From Symsagittifera roscoffensis (Eukaryota; Xenacoelomorpha; Acoela; Convolutidae): 64,000 nt of DNA. The stretch is from positions 8,475,716 to 8,539,715 of the forward strand of contig NC_087067.1 of assembly GCF_963678635.1 (NCBI RefSeq), written 5' to 3'. Shown one piece after another: positions 31,191 through 42,802 of this stretch. The notes below the pieces were generated by a model that did not search any database, was not told the DNA's origin, and saw only the letters and a program-made list of their open reading frames with translations. The position numbers and the translations under genes are program-made. Within the stretch, counting starts at the first letter, position 1. Each line of letters opens with the position of its first letter.

Positions 31191-32090
31191 TCGTTTTCGA
31201 CTCATGTTTGACCAAAAAAGCGTAGTTTGAGCGTATCAATCCAGTCTCGATATGTTTCAATCGTTCGGACTACAATCATCTGTTCTTCGTTTATGTTTGA
31301 CAAAGGAAACGTATTTTGACTTTGTTTGACCGAGGAAAAAATTTCTGTCGAATTCGACAAAATGCGAATTTGACAAATGCGACCAAATTAAGCGAAAAAA
31401 ATTGTAACAGAGAGAACTAATAACGAATTATTTGACCGAGAAAAAAAATTCGACTGCTTTCGACCAAGGATTATGTCTATTATAGGGCCTTCTCGACCAG
31501 GGCTTTTCGGTTGAGCAATGCCATGTACTCGACCTGCCAAGGTTTAAAAAAATGTATAGCAAGCCTCGACACATGTATTACGATCCAAATAACCCTTCTA
31601 GACCATCACGACCGCTACTAAGTGTTTACAGACTTCGCAAGCCGAAGAAATACTTGCGCGACTTTCACGACCGAACAAAGATAGTGGGCGATCGGGGAAC
31701 CGGCGTTAACAAGGTAAAGTACAATTGACCTATCCATGTTCAACTATCGACCAAACAGTATGTTCTTGTAGAGGGCCTTTTCGACCATGGATTTTTGGCC
31801 GAACAACAAAATGTACTCGTCATGCCGAGGTTAAAATGTAAACATCAAGACTTAGCCCCTGCATCACGAGCCAAGTCCTGTCCGAACCCACGAATTGAAA
31901 TAAGTTTCTTCAGTCGCATGCGGCCGAAATATGTTTCCTTTGTCAAACATAGTCGAAGATTAGATAACTGATGATTTATGATTGAAACGATTGAAACGAA
32001 TTGCAACAACAGTGAGATGTTTGAAGCATGATCTTTGGCCAAGTGGTCAAAAAAGAATCGCGAACCAAAATTAGTTTGTAGCAAAAAAGC
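31190..32090. repeat. GACC/TCGA-rich repeat with inverted ends
   Basis: TATGTTTGACAAAGGAAAC at about 31293 has its complement (GTTTCCTTTGTCAAACATA) at about 31934, within arms of roughly 70 bp that also share TTTCAATCGTT. Inside, a block with GGGCCTTCTCGACCAGGG (31483) is repeated as GGGCCTTTTCGACCATGG (31774), each followed by ATGTACTCG and GCC(A/G)AGGTT. The whole region is a composite repeat with no gene. Confidence 0.6.
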
Positions 32091-32469
32091 TGCGGCTGTT
32101 TTTTGCTTGAAGCAACTTTGAAGATTATGTATATTTTGTTGCTAAGTTTTCACTTTCAGACTATCGCGATTAAATTTTGTTTCGCAGACTTTCCAGGCCA
32201 AGGAAAGTTAGTCCGTGATCTAGGAAAGTTTGTAATCTACAGAAACAAATAATGACGAAACTTGAACACAAATGGCTCATCCGAACAAAAGTTTTTGCCA
32301 ATGTTTCGAGTAGTGATAAGAAAAAGTATTAGACATCCTTCGATTTGCTTTTCATCATTCAACAAGACCTAATTTTCGAAATATAGTATTGGTTTCAATT
32401 GACTGTTTTGTCTTTGCAAAATTCATAGAAAAAAAAAGAAAACGCGCTTCATCATTTAAAGTGCTTCCA

Positions 32470-33604
32470 TAGAAGAAAAATGTTTATCATACAGTTTCAG
32501 TATGAAGTCTATGGAAAAAATGCGTATCATAGAAATTTCATACAAAATTTAAAAAAGGTTTTAAAAATTTATTTTTACTGAACATTTTTGGTCTAATTGC
32601 TTCTTTTGAAGCTTTCTGGTCATTAAAAAAATGATTTAATATTTTTGATAATAAATGCATGTCATACAATTTTCATGTATGAAAATTAAAAAATAGTCAT
32701 TTTGTCATAGAATTTTTTTTTCACTAAAAAATGTGGCTGGGTAATTTTGAATAGGTTTAAATAAGTATATCTATGATAGAAGGCAAGTTGACAATCAAAA
32801 ACAAAAAATTTTAATTTTGGTCCGAAAAATGCTTGCCATAAACTTATCAAAAAAAACTTGAGGTAAAAATTTTTTAATCGCTTTTTTGGTTGCAAACTTG
32901 CTTTTGTGCTAAAATATTAATTTTACGATAAAACGTTTTGCAAGCAAAATTTGACTTTTTATGTTTATAACGTATTCCAGGATGAGTTTTTCACCCAAAA
33001 AAAAAACAAAAATTACAAGAAAGTGTTTTTTTGTAAACACGATTTTTATCTTTTGTTTCATTTGCTAAGATAAAAAGAAATTTGTAAGAAAAAAACAGGC
33101 CTTTTTTCTCAACCATCAAAATTTTTAAACTAAAAACTATCTAGCCATATTCAAAAAGTTACTTTTTTGGTATATAATTCCATGTGAAACTGTTAAAATT
33201 AAATGTTATGGGTGAAATCACCAATGCAGTTTATCCGCGTGGTAACTGCCAGTTACACTGGGATTTCTTATGACAAAAAAATCCTTGGTTAATGTTTCGG
33301 TTGAAACACAAAGATTCGAAACAATTTTTTTTTAATTTTCATTTATGGAAAAAATGCTTGTGATACAATTTCATAGTATGGAAAAAATGCTTATCATACA
33401 ATTTCGTATTATGGAAAAAATGCTTGTGATACAATTTCATAGTATGGAAAAAATGCTTATCATACAATTTCGTATTATGGAAAAAATGCTTATTTTGCTA
33501 TTTTCATACATTCACTTTTGCTCTATGAAATTGTATGAAAGAGTGTGATAAGCAATTTTTTCATAAATGAAAATTGTATGATAAGCATTTTTTGTCAACC
33601 CTAG
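32470..33604. repeat. Palindrome-family repeat region related to 5144-6258
   Basis: AAAATGCNTATCATACAATTTCAT words and their complements recur at 32480-32530, 32640-32690 and 33345-33600. The block 32560-32960 shares vocabulary with the 6564-9560 array. The right end reads TTTTTTGTCAACCC, resembling the inverted GGGTTGAC terminus of the element at 6258, so this is probably a diverged member. Confidence 0.55.
33345..33500. repeat. Minisatellite, 33-bp unit
   Basis: Nearly five units of ATGGAAAAAATGCTTNTNAT followed by ACAATTTC alternate between two variants. Because the unit is 33 bp the frame remains open and encodes an 11-residue repeat, but there is no other gene evidence. Confidence 0.85.
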
Positions 33605-34480
33605 ATGTAGCAAAAGTAGTCGCGCCCGTTATCTGCTTCATGTTTTCAAAATTCAGTACCATTTATGCAAAATATTTACTTGCAGTCCATTTGCAATTAC
33701 TTTGCTGTTCTACTGTGCGAAAAATTGCAATCACGGCCGGTTCGAATAAAGCAAAAAAGTCGCGACCGTTTTTTTGCTTCAAAATTTCAGGAATCTGTAC
33801 AATTTATGCAAAGATCTTACTTGCAGACTTTTTAAAAAAAATTTCCTGTTCTGCTGTGCAGAACAAATAGAACCCTGTCCGGTTCGAATGTAGCAAAAGT
33901 TGTCGCGGTCGTTTTGTTGCTTCAATTTTTCAAGATTCTGCTCAATTTATGCACAATATTAATTTGCACTCCTTTTGCAATCTTTTTGCTGTTCTATTGT
34001 GCCAAATAAAGGGAACCCCGACCAATTCGAATGTAGCAAAATCGTCGCGGCCGTTTTTTTTTGCTTCATTTTTTTAAGATTCTGTACATTTTATGCAAAT
34101 ATTTATTTGCAGTCTTTTGCAATCTTTCTGCTGTTCTACTGTGGAGCCGCGACCGGTTCGAATAAAGCAAAAAATTCGCTCGGTTTTTTCGCTTCAAATT
34201 TTCAAGAAGTCGTACAATTTATGCAAAATATCAGTTTACAGTCTTTTGGCAACTTTTTTGCTGTTCCACTTGACAATAAAAACGGAACCCCGACCGGTTA
34301 GAATGTAGCAAAAGTCGTAGCGGTCGTTTTTTTTTCTTCAAAAATTTTAAGACACTGTACACTTTATGCCACATTTTACATGCACTCAAAATGCAAACTT
34401 CTCTTTGTTCTACTGTGCAAAACAAGTGGAATCGCGACCGGGTCGAATGTAGCATGAGTAGTCGCAGCCATTTTAGTCAC
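33605..34480. repeat. Tandem array, 132-146-bp unit, about 6-7 copies
   Basis: Unit starts lie near 33605, 33751, 33883, 34024, 34158, 34299 and 34442, each with (GGTTCG)AATNTAGCAAAA(A/G)TCG, then GNGGTCG, a T-run, GCTTCA, TGTACA(A/T)TTTATGCA and CTGTTCTACTGTG. It begins directly after the GTCAACCC end of the preceding region. The short ORFs are repeat by-products. Confidence 0.85.
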
Positions 34481-34777
34481 CAAACTTAACTGATTCTGCA
34501 CAAAAACTTTGTGCTGAAAAATCGTTTTACTTAGAAGACCTCGTTATAGAAAATATGCATTGTGTTTGTGTAATTTGCATTTTTTCGTTCGTTGCTTTCT
34601 GCCATTCAATTTATACGAACTTAAAACATTAATTTTGAACCTTTGTTTGGCAATTCTATCAAAAACCATCAACAAGGTACCAATTTTCATGAAAAAACTA
34701 GTAAGCAGCACAAAATATTTGAAATTTCAAACTCCAATTTCTCCACGAGAAATTGTGAATGGTTGTTACCTTACAGG

Positions 34778-35157
34778 CAGAGGCAGATTTTGGGGGGCGG
34801 GGGTGGGGGGTCCCCCCTTTGTACTGTTTTGATATACCCATTTTTGGCTGGCTGACTTTAAAATTTTTATTTGGCGCCAATTTATACTAACTTAAGGGGG
34901 GAGCGCGGGCCAAAAAACGCAATTTTTTGGTCCAAATTTTCCAAAAAGTACCTAAAAACGCTTTTTTGGCCTATTTTTCCAAATTTTGCATGCGGCGCAG
35001 AAAATTTGACCCAAACAGGGTCTTTTTAGTGATTTGAGAGAGCTCGGAAAATCAATTTGATCGACCTAAAAGTTAAAAAAAGGCCGACAAAATTTCAAAA
35101 TCTTTTGAAAATTTTTTGAAAATCCGCCCCCTCGAGAAAATCCTAGATCCGCCCCTG
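34778..35157. mobile_element. hAT-type MITE, 380 bp
   Basis: The left end is CAGAGGCAGATTTTGG; the right end, complemented, is CAGGGGCGGATCTAGG. Such CAGGGGCGGAT ends are typical of animal hAT elements. The flanking octamers CTTACAGG (34770-34777) and CTCACAGG (35158-35165) match at 7 of 8 positions, the hAT target-duplication length. G-rich subterminal DNA is present and there is no coding capacity. Confidence 0.75.
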
Positions 35158-36062
35158 CTCACAGGTATGATTAACTTCTGAAACTTAACTGAGTTCTAGA
35201 ATTTTTTTCTCTAAAGGTTAACAGAAACAATTTTGCTTTCGCTCACACCTCAGAAAAATTGATTTAGAAAAACTTAAGCATGGCCAGCCAATTTTGAAGC
35301 TGAAATGTAGGATCAAAAATGGTACCCTTTCTTATTGCGTCCAAAAGACTATGACTCGATTTTTTAGCCGGGTTCAAGATTTTGAACAAAACTGAATTTC
35401 ATTCAGAGTAATTTTTTTGGATCACAAGATTATTTTGAAAGGACGATTGTTTGTCGTAGAAGAAAGAAGAAGATAGTTGAGCACAACATCGAAAGAGACT
35501 CGTGAGATCAAAACGAGATCGAGTGTTATTTTAAAAAAAATCTGAGCGAAATCTCTTTAAAAACTGAAAATTTTGAAAACTTGAATTTAGGAGCCAGTGT
35601 TTTTCCTATTGAAAAGGAACAATTGATCTGTTTGAAAAAAAAAACGATAATTGGTACGTCTTGTTAAACAATTTGTTACTGTAAGACATTTTTTTTTACA
35701 AGCAGCCGATTGATACTTGGGGGAAAAATTAAACAATTTTAGGCTCCTTTATTGAAGTTTTCTAAAGCTTCGTTTAGGCTCATTTGTCCATTTTCGTTGA
35801 TTGCAAACATTTTTGTAAAAAAAAAGAAAGTTGGTATTCTCATTTAAATAAGTTTTTCTTAATTTAAATAAGTTAGAGAGCTATTCTATTTTTGAACGAA
35901 CCCGGGTCGAGATCGTATTTTTATGTTCAAACCTTGCGGTTCTTGTGAACCAAATTGATTTCAATTTTTTTTTCAGATTAATCATCATAATCATAACAAT
36001 CAAAATAATTATCTTCGAATAATAATCTTAGTTCATTTTTAGATTAATCTTCGATTTACTCG
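35158..36062. other. Spacer, no supported gene
   Basis: AT-rich. It contains an isolated CCCGGGTCGAGATC motif at 35901 like the array termini elsewhere, but no clear array follows. Confidence 0.4.
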
Positions 36063-36265
36063 TTATGAAGGACCTCGTCTGACTTGACACAGAAATAGAC
36101 CATTGACAAAAACAGATCGATCGCACTGGTAGAATAACAGGCCCAGAACACCTCCGAACAGAAGGTCCGAGGCAGAAAATACTCGACAGTTTGGATTTAT
36201 TTCATTGCTCGTATCACACAAAGTGCGTAAGAGTTGATGAAAATCACGAGCAGAAAGATCGGAAG
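36063..36265 (-). CDS. Candidate terminal exon, unrecognised
   Basis: On the minus strand an acceptor (AAAATGTTTCAG) is followed by about 67 open codons to TAA at 36063-36065. Composition is coding-like and richer in GC than the flanks, with strings such as SARDFHQLLRTLCD, NPNCRVFSASDLLFGGVLG and FYQCDRSVFVNG. No family is recognised. The hAT element at 36326-38454 sits just upstream on this strand, so any upstream exon would lie beyond 38462. This is a weak single-exon prediction. Confidence 0.3.
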
Positions 36266-36317
36266 CTGAAACATTTTCAATTACTTTCATTTCCATTCAA
36301 ATTACTTAATTCTTTGG

Positions 36318-36325
36318 TAAAAGAG
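36318..36325. other. hAT target-site duplication, left
   Basis: TAAAAGAG, identical to 38455-38462. Confidence 0.85.
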
Positions 36326-38454
36326 AGGGGCGGATCAAAGATTTTTTTGAAGGGGAGTCGTATTAAGAAAATTTTTGACAAAATATTGATTTATTAACCA
36401 TAGTAAAATAAACAAATAAACAAAATTGAGTCTTCGATTTTTTGCAGCAAATCTGTCGATGACATTTTCGACTTTGATTTCTACATATTTGTGGATCAGC
36501 GCCAATTTTGAGAGTTGGTCCTCCTTCATATTGGAGCGGAGGTAGTTTCTTAAGAGTTTAATGCTTGAAACAGAGCGCTCAGCAGTGCACACCGTCACTG
36601 GGATGGTAGCACCAAACTGGAGCAAAGCAAAAGTTACAGGCACTGTGGCTTTGTGGCACAATCTGAGTGCAGCTGTGGAGATTTCTGGGGTATCGGTATA
36701 CAGAGGGAAGCGCCACATGTTTTCTAAACTTCGAACTTGCTGGGGAAGTCTTCATCTGGAAGTACTCCTCCGTATAATTGGAGCAGATTATCAAAATCTT
36801 CCTCTTTTAAATCCTTCTCAGTTATCGAACGGGTAAGCAGCCTGCACATTTGAATACATGAAGAAGCTGCTCTAATGAAGCGTTCCTTGAGAACCAACAG
36901 GACTAAGTCAAGAAAGAACAGGTAAACGGTCTGTCTGAAGTGATCATAAGCCGATGATGTTATGGGAGGTCTGCCTCTTTTGCCCTCTATCTGAATATCG
37001 CCTAGCCTTGCTGCGCCAGGATGGACTTTTTCGTAGCTGCCGTTTCCTTCAAAGTCGCGCCAATGTTAAAAAAGTTAACGCAAGCTCCGAATGTGATCCA
37101 TCGACCGAGGCAACTCTAGCCAAGGTCCCTGAAAAGCAATTCTGGTAGGTTTTGTTGCTCCCAGCAGGTGCTTCATAGTCATCAGGGCAATCAGGAACTC
37201 TGACCGCATCATGCTAGCCAGATAAGCACAGTAGCCAGAAGCACAGTTTTCCCAGGGCCAATTGCTGTGTAATCTTCTAATGTAGCTCCAATGGAAGGCT
37301 TCTGCTGGATAAAAGTCTAAACAGCATCGTGAGATTCAACCCATCGAGTGTCAGACGTCTTTGCGGTTTCATTCTTGCTAGCTTTGGGCTGCAACTTTCG
37401 TATGTTCTCAGATAAAAGCATCAAAACGCTTCGCAGAATCGCAAACTTAGGTGATGATTCCAGAAATTAGGGCAAAAGCACGGGCTCTCGGATGAATTGA
37501 TCAGAGTCAGGTTGAGGCAAAATGAAGCACAGTGCACATACCTGGCAGCAGGGTGATTCCCAGGGTGAATCTCTGCTGAGCTCGCAGCTTTCTTTATCTC
37601 TTCCAAGTAAGCATGGTAGAGGCGGGAGCACAGTGCCTCTTGGATCATGGAGTAGGTCAGGAACTAGTATTTTTCCAGGTGTTGGGGGCCAAAAGTTCGC
37701 TTTTCTTGTTTTCCCTGTTTCATCACAAGCTCGTAATGCCAGACTTGCAGTGAGGGTTTGTTGGGGTTCTCCAGCAGTGCAAACTTGATGTCCCTTTCCA
37801 TGTCCAGTGAAGTTGTAGATGCCGACGTCAATGTGGAATGGAGAGCGTAGAGCTTGCTCAGAGAACGGAGTTTTAAAACTACTTGATGAAAGATATTCAT
37901 GGCCGCTAAAGGAGCTAATAGCTCTAAGAGCCTTGAAGTTCCATGTGTGGCCGTCTCAGGAGTGGATGGCCCAGGGTTGTAAGGCTCAGTAGTGGTTTCA
38001 GTGGTGATTTTTCGAGTCCACTGGTGAAAAAAGCCTTGGCCGTCTTGAAGCCAGAAGCCTTGGAGTCCTTGCAAGCAGTCCGTTTTGATATCTGGAAGGT
38101 TGAAGTTGAACTGCAAGGACCAGCCCAGAGAGCGGATCGAAGTGCACCAAAAAAATTTAAATTGAGCTAGCTAGTTTTAAACGGGGTATGTATACTGCGA
38201 ATGAGGCAGATACACAGGTACCTGAATCGAGACATAAAAAAGTCCAACTTGAGGCCTCAAAATTTGACGCAATTTCACACATTGAATTTTCACCCCTTGA
38301 AACTTTCCATGAAATAAAGACAAAGTCATCGGCGCCGAAGGCTACTTTGGAAAAAAAATTAAGTAAAATGTCCAACAGGGGAACCCTTTGGTAATTGTTG
38401 GGGCCAAATTCCTGAAAGGGGAGGGTTCACCCCCCCCCTTAAATCGGCCCCTCG
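36326..38454 (-). mobile_element. Decayed hAT DNA transposon, 2.1 kb
   Basis: Bounded by identical 8-bp duplications (TAAAAGAG). The left end is AGGGGCGGATCAAAG; the right end, complemented, is CGAGGGGCCGATTTAAG, so the inverted termini are degraded but recognisable. The interior holds a broken minus-strand transposase. GC content is well above the flanks. Confidence 0.88.
36335..38116 (-). pseudogene. hAT transposase pseudogene (ZMYM1/DUF4371-type)
   Basis: Read on minus from high to low coordinates, conserved pieces are scattered over frames with many stops. Near 37540 ARYVHCASFCLNLTLINSS matches the conserved VHCASH.LNL region of this family. Near 37355 SDTRWVESHDAV matches the CETRW.. 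segment. The best-preserved part, at 36430-36650, includes PVTVCTAERSVSSIKLLRNY, YLRSNMKEDQLSKLALIHK and NVIDRF, the hAT C-terminal dimerisation domain with its AERxFS-like signature. The segment 37664-38116 is open for 150 codons but I cannot match it to the family. An intact enzyme would cut and paste the element; this copy cannot encode one. It resembles the transposases from which ZMYM1 and P52rIPK-like host genes derive. Confidence 0.85.
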
Positions 38455-38462
38455 TAAAAGAG
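38455..38462. other. hAT target-site duplication, right
   Basis: TAAAAGAG, identical to 36318-36325. Confidence 0.85.
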
Positions 38463-38870
38463 CTCCCTCTAAGCGTATTCTTCCTATTTTGTAAAATGAA
38501 ACCCGAGGAAACAAATAAGTCTCACAAAGCGTTCGTTGTTTGATGACACGACTACCGAGATCAAAAATTGGCAATTCTAGATGGTTGAAAGGACAAGCGT
38601 CTTTCCAAGCTGTCGGGAGCCAAGGGATTTTTATTTGTCTAGTCTCTCGTTTCGCGACTGAAGAAATGCGTAATCCAGATCCTAACAATCTATTTTTAGA
38701 ATGGTACCACGACAAAAAAATTCATATTGAAAAGTACCATATAGCAACAAAATAAAATTCATATCAAACGATAAATTGTAGAGCTTAAGCAAAGAGAAAA
38801 CTCGCAAGTTTTGAAATTTTTTTTAGAACATCTGATTTTGTTTGTATGACAACCAACCCTCTGTTGACAA
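38463..38870. other. Possible coding remnant, strand uncertain
   Basis: Both strands are open over 38500-38750: plus 38540-38755 (for example PDPNNLFLEWYHDKK before TAA) and minus 38715 to about 38470 (for example IKIPWLPTAWKDACPFNH). The composition is coding-like, but only one strand can be real and neither is recognised. Confidence 0.2.
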
Positions 38871-38939
38871 GCTTGCAACAAGTTGGCACGACAGCAGTGG
38901 TGTTTAAATTGCGAAATGTACCTTAAAGACCATCATCAT

Positions 38940-39760
38940 CATTATTGTAACCCATTTGAAACGGATTATAATAATTACAATTTTCATGCCACAATAATCC
39001 ATCATATTTGATTATAATTGATTATAATGGATTTTTTGAGAGAACTTATTCATGAAAACTTCATCTTTTTCCTGTTTTGTGCAATTGCTACGTATTAAGT
39101 TTTATAAAATGTTACGTTTCACAAAAAAAATGTGAAATATTAAGTTTTTTTTCGTCTCTATTTTTTCGGTTCATCTCGGTTTAACACTTCATTTCCCAGA
39201 GGGAGGGAGGGTATGGTGTGAACGGTGTTAGGGTTGGTAATTATTTAATGTAGAACCGCCGCTCCGGGTATTGTTTGAACGATGAAAAGGGGGAGGGGGA
39301 TTATTTGATGGTAGAACACCCCTCCCCAGTTTACCCCCCCCCCCCCCCCCTTACAACAACTGCCACTCGTCCCATTGTGGTTGAATGGTTGAATGGGGAT
39401 ATTAATTATTTATTTGGTAGACTTTGGGGGAGGGGTTTTTCTCCTCGCCCTCTCTTTAGTTGAGGGAAAATTAAACACTTTTAGAACAACTAAGTTCTAA
39501 AAAAAATTCATTACAATCGATTCTAAAGGATTATTAAGAGATTTCGAAAATAATCAATTTTGATGGATTATCTGGGCAAAAACAATCAATTCAGTGTCAA
39601 AAACAATGGATTATAATTGATTATAATTGATTATAATGGATTACAATTTTTCAAAAAATAATCGATTATAATGGCAGTTTAATCAAATTCCTGGTCTGAA
39701 ATTCACATCTTGAATGGATTATAATGGTTGAAATGTGTCTGGGGGATTCCACGCTTTAAA
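38940..39760. repeat. Two palindrome clusters flanking a 17-C run
   Basis: GATTATAATTGATTATAATGG variants occur at 38940-39030 and 39500-39760. Between them lies purine-rich and C-rich DNA with a run of 17 C at 39334-39350. The arrangement resembles 27228-28005. Confidence 0.65.
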
Positions 39761-39800
39761 TTATTCTTTTAATGGTTATAATGGATAGAATCCATGGGCG

Positions 39801-41221
39801 CTCGGTGCGGGTGGAGAAAGAGATAACGCGAGTAAAAACTCCCTCAGGAACTGCTGAAGCCAAAACTTACCCGCTAACAGCGTAATCGAAGCGAAAGTTT
39901 TCGCGACCACAAACGCTAGATTTTAAAAGGTTTTCAACATCCGCTGAAATTCCAATTTGACTGTTCATTTTTCTGTGAGTAAAAGTTGTGATCGAAAAAA
40001 GAAAATTAGGCGCAATCATAGAAAACTAAAAAAGCAACAGGCTCGTATGTTTCAAATTGTGCATTTTTTTGGGCGGGTTGAAAAGATCTGGACAAATGCC
40101 CAAACAATAGGCATCTTTGATAGTAATAGTAGCTTAGGTAATCATGCTAGCCGTTTTCGAAAATCGGAATAATTTTCTAATGTTTTTTCAAAGTTTCGCA
40201 GAATTTTGATTTTTTTCTAAAGTTTGTTTTTGCTCAAAAAGGCGCCTAATGAATCTTCAAAATATTGTTTACTAGATTAATAGAAAGGTTCAGATTGTTA
40301 AAAAAAATACATGCCCCATTATAAAATTGCATGCTCTATTTGCTCGAATGTAGAGCTAAAATAATAAATTTCACGCTAGCTCTTATCGAAACTGAGAAAA
40401 CTTCTACTGTTTCCTCCAAGCAGCTAAACTGATCACATTCTTATACCCAAAACAATTAAACATTAAAAATCTTTCAGTTTCTACGTTGTTTCCAAATTGT
40501 TTTCAAAGTCTCCATCTTTCTATGGAAATTTGAATAATTTTTTCGGTCAAACGTATACTATGACATTGTTTATTAGACTATCGACCACTCAAATTACGCG
40601 GTGGAAAGGGGAAAAGGAGAGCGGAAAAAAAATCAGTCGTACTTAATTCAGTCGATATAATGTCTCTCAGCAATAGTTTATGTTTCCAGGTGACTGCAAA
40701 AAATTTATTTTCAGAAAAAGTTGAAAATTGAAAAAATGGATTTTGTTTCTGCACATTAAAGTCGTTTGTAGCGCAAACACCTAGAAAATTGGTGATGCGG
40801 ATATAATCGACAACTTTTGTCGGCTAAAAAAAGACAAACAAAATGGAAAAAAAAGTTTTAAAAAAACTCCGTTTTTGTTTTTAAATTTTTGCCTGATTTT
40901 TTTATGAAATTTTTTGTTGTCAACGAAGCACACAATTTTACATCGAAAATTAGTTTTGCCTTTGAAAAAAAGTAGTTAATTTTAAGCCTAAACGTCTAAA
41001 TAAAAGTAAAGTTTCATATAACGATCATTACTCGATCGCTTTACTCACTCAAAAAACGACAAAAAATCTAGAACTTCAAACCGGTTTTTTTTTCAAGACG
41101 GAAAATTTTTTTAGAAAATTCAGTGTGTCGTTTGAATCACGATGGAAAGGACTTCAAAATCATATCTAAGCCACTCAGATGATTATTTGTGGTACCTGAT
41201 TTTGCAAGGAAAAAAGTAAAA
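39801..41221. other. Spacer, no supported gene
   Basis: The ORF 39957-40172 is Lys/Arg-rich (DRKKKIRRNHRKLKKQQ) but has no ATG at its start, no splice support and no recognised homologue. Nothing else is seen. Confidence 0.35.
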
Positions 41222-42802
41222 CATTACGAGGCCAAACTGTGCACTGGATGGGCGCACAGTTTTGTGTCTGTATGTTTCTGAATTCCATAAAGAAACCTTT
41301 AAACATGTTCCAATTTGTCAGTTGATTCTACAGACAAAATTTCCGTGGATTCCGCGAACAAATACCTGTAACGTAAACTTTATCGTCACATTTGTTGTGC
41401 CGCGGATTCCGCAACAAGCGAATATAGTAAGTAACTGTCAGTAGATTCCTCAAAATGTAAGTGGAATCCGCAAATGTAAGTGGAAACCGCAAAATTTGTA
41501 TGCGGAATCCGCAAATGCCAGCGAATTCCGCAAACTGTAAGTGGATTCAGACTTTTGTCTTTTACTGAACTTGCATATGAACAATTGAAAGCTAGAGCTG
41601 GAACTCTTATCTATAGCAATGAGGAGTTTAAAGACAAGGACTTAACCATTGTCAGCAGAATTCACGAACAAACCTCAAAACATTTGTTAACTAAATTTGA
41701 GAATGTCAGCTTTTAGTATTTTGGAAATACAACAGCGAATAAGTTCAATTTTTGGAGTCATTGGGTTGAGAGTGTATGAAAAAACAACACTCAACATATC
41801 GCCAATTTAGGTCAGTATTTGTGATTGCCTCAATCCCAAAGACTGATTTTGGAAGCATAACGCCGAAGAATTTCGATTTTTGTAGTCATTGCGTTGAGAT
41901 TGTATGGAAACACAACACACAGCATATCGCCAATTAAGGTCAGTATTTGGGATTGCGTCAACCCCAAATACTGACTTTGGAAGCATAACGCCGAATAATT
42001 TCAATATTTGTATTCATTGGGTTGAGATTGCTTGGAAACACAAAACACAGCATATCGAAAATTTAGGTCAGTATTTGGGATTGCGTCAATACCAAGTACT
42101 GATTTTGGAAGCTTAACGCCGAATAAATTAAATATTTGTAGTCCGTGGCTTGAGAGTGTTTGGAAACACAACGCACAGCATATAGATGAATAAGGTCAGT
42201 ATTTAAGATTGCATCAGTATTTGGGATCGAAGTTCAGGTTGAAGCAGTTCAGTGTTTGGGATCGAAATTGAGATCGAAGTTGACAGGATTTGAGATCGAA
42301 GTTGGTTGACAGGAGTTGAGACCAAACATTTCAAGTGCTAGTTGATCAAAGTAGTAATTGAGACTGATTTTTTCTGTTGACCAGTAATTAAAATATATAA
42401 TTTTAAACGCTATACTAAACATATACATATATGTAAACGAAATCCGCAAACAAAATGCCGATTCCAACTTACAGTTTGCGGATTCCACTTACACGTTGCG
42501 GATTGCGCGTACAGTTGCGGAATCCGAAACAGCTCATTTTAACTATACCAATGTCGTAGTATTTGTTTGTGGAGTCCTTAAAATGTTCTGGATGCCGCAA
42601 GTACGGTTGCGGATTCCGCAAAATTGCCTATTTTCAGAGCAATTTTGAGCGGTACAGTGTTTTATGTATTTGTTTGTGGAGTCCAAAACAGCGAAGAAGA
42701 TAGAAAAAACTAGCAAAGTTGCGGATTCCGCGACAAATCTGATTTTGGCCTGTTGCGGAATCCGCTTACAATGCACAGAATGCACAGTTTGGCCTCGTAA
42801 TG
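41222..42802. mobile_element. Foldback element, GCGGATTCCGC family (copy 1, with nested array)
   Basis: The left end CATTACGAGGCCAAACTGTG and the right end CACAGTTTGGCCTCGTAATG are perfect 20-bp inverted termini. The left part carries AAGTGGAATCCGCAAA units and the right part the complementary GCGGATTCC..TTACA units, so much of the element can fold back. A separate 128-bp tandem array interrupts the middle. The flanking octamers AAGTAAAA and AAGAAAAA match at 7 of 8, a possible target duplication. Confidence 0.75.
41700..42245. repeat. Tandem array, 128-bp unit
   Basis: GGTCAGTATTTG(G)GATTGC recurs at about 41809, 41938, 42066 and 42194, with ACTGATTTTGGAAGC, ACGCCGAATAA and GGTTGAGATTG in each unit. 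It is nested inside the foldback element and absent from the other copies. Confidence 0.85.

Noticed and set aside
33345-33548. ORF encoding an 11-residue repeat
   Set aside because: A 33-bp minisatellite keeps the frame open by arithmetic, and there is no independent gene evidence.
33748-34165. GGTTCGAAT words as tRNA B boxes
   Set aside because: No A box or cloverleaf is present; they are part of a tandem repeat.
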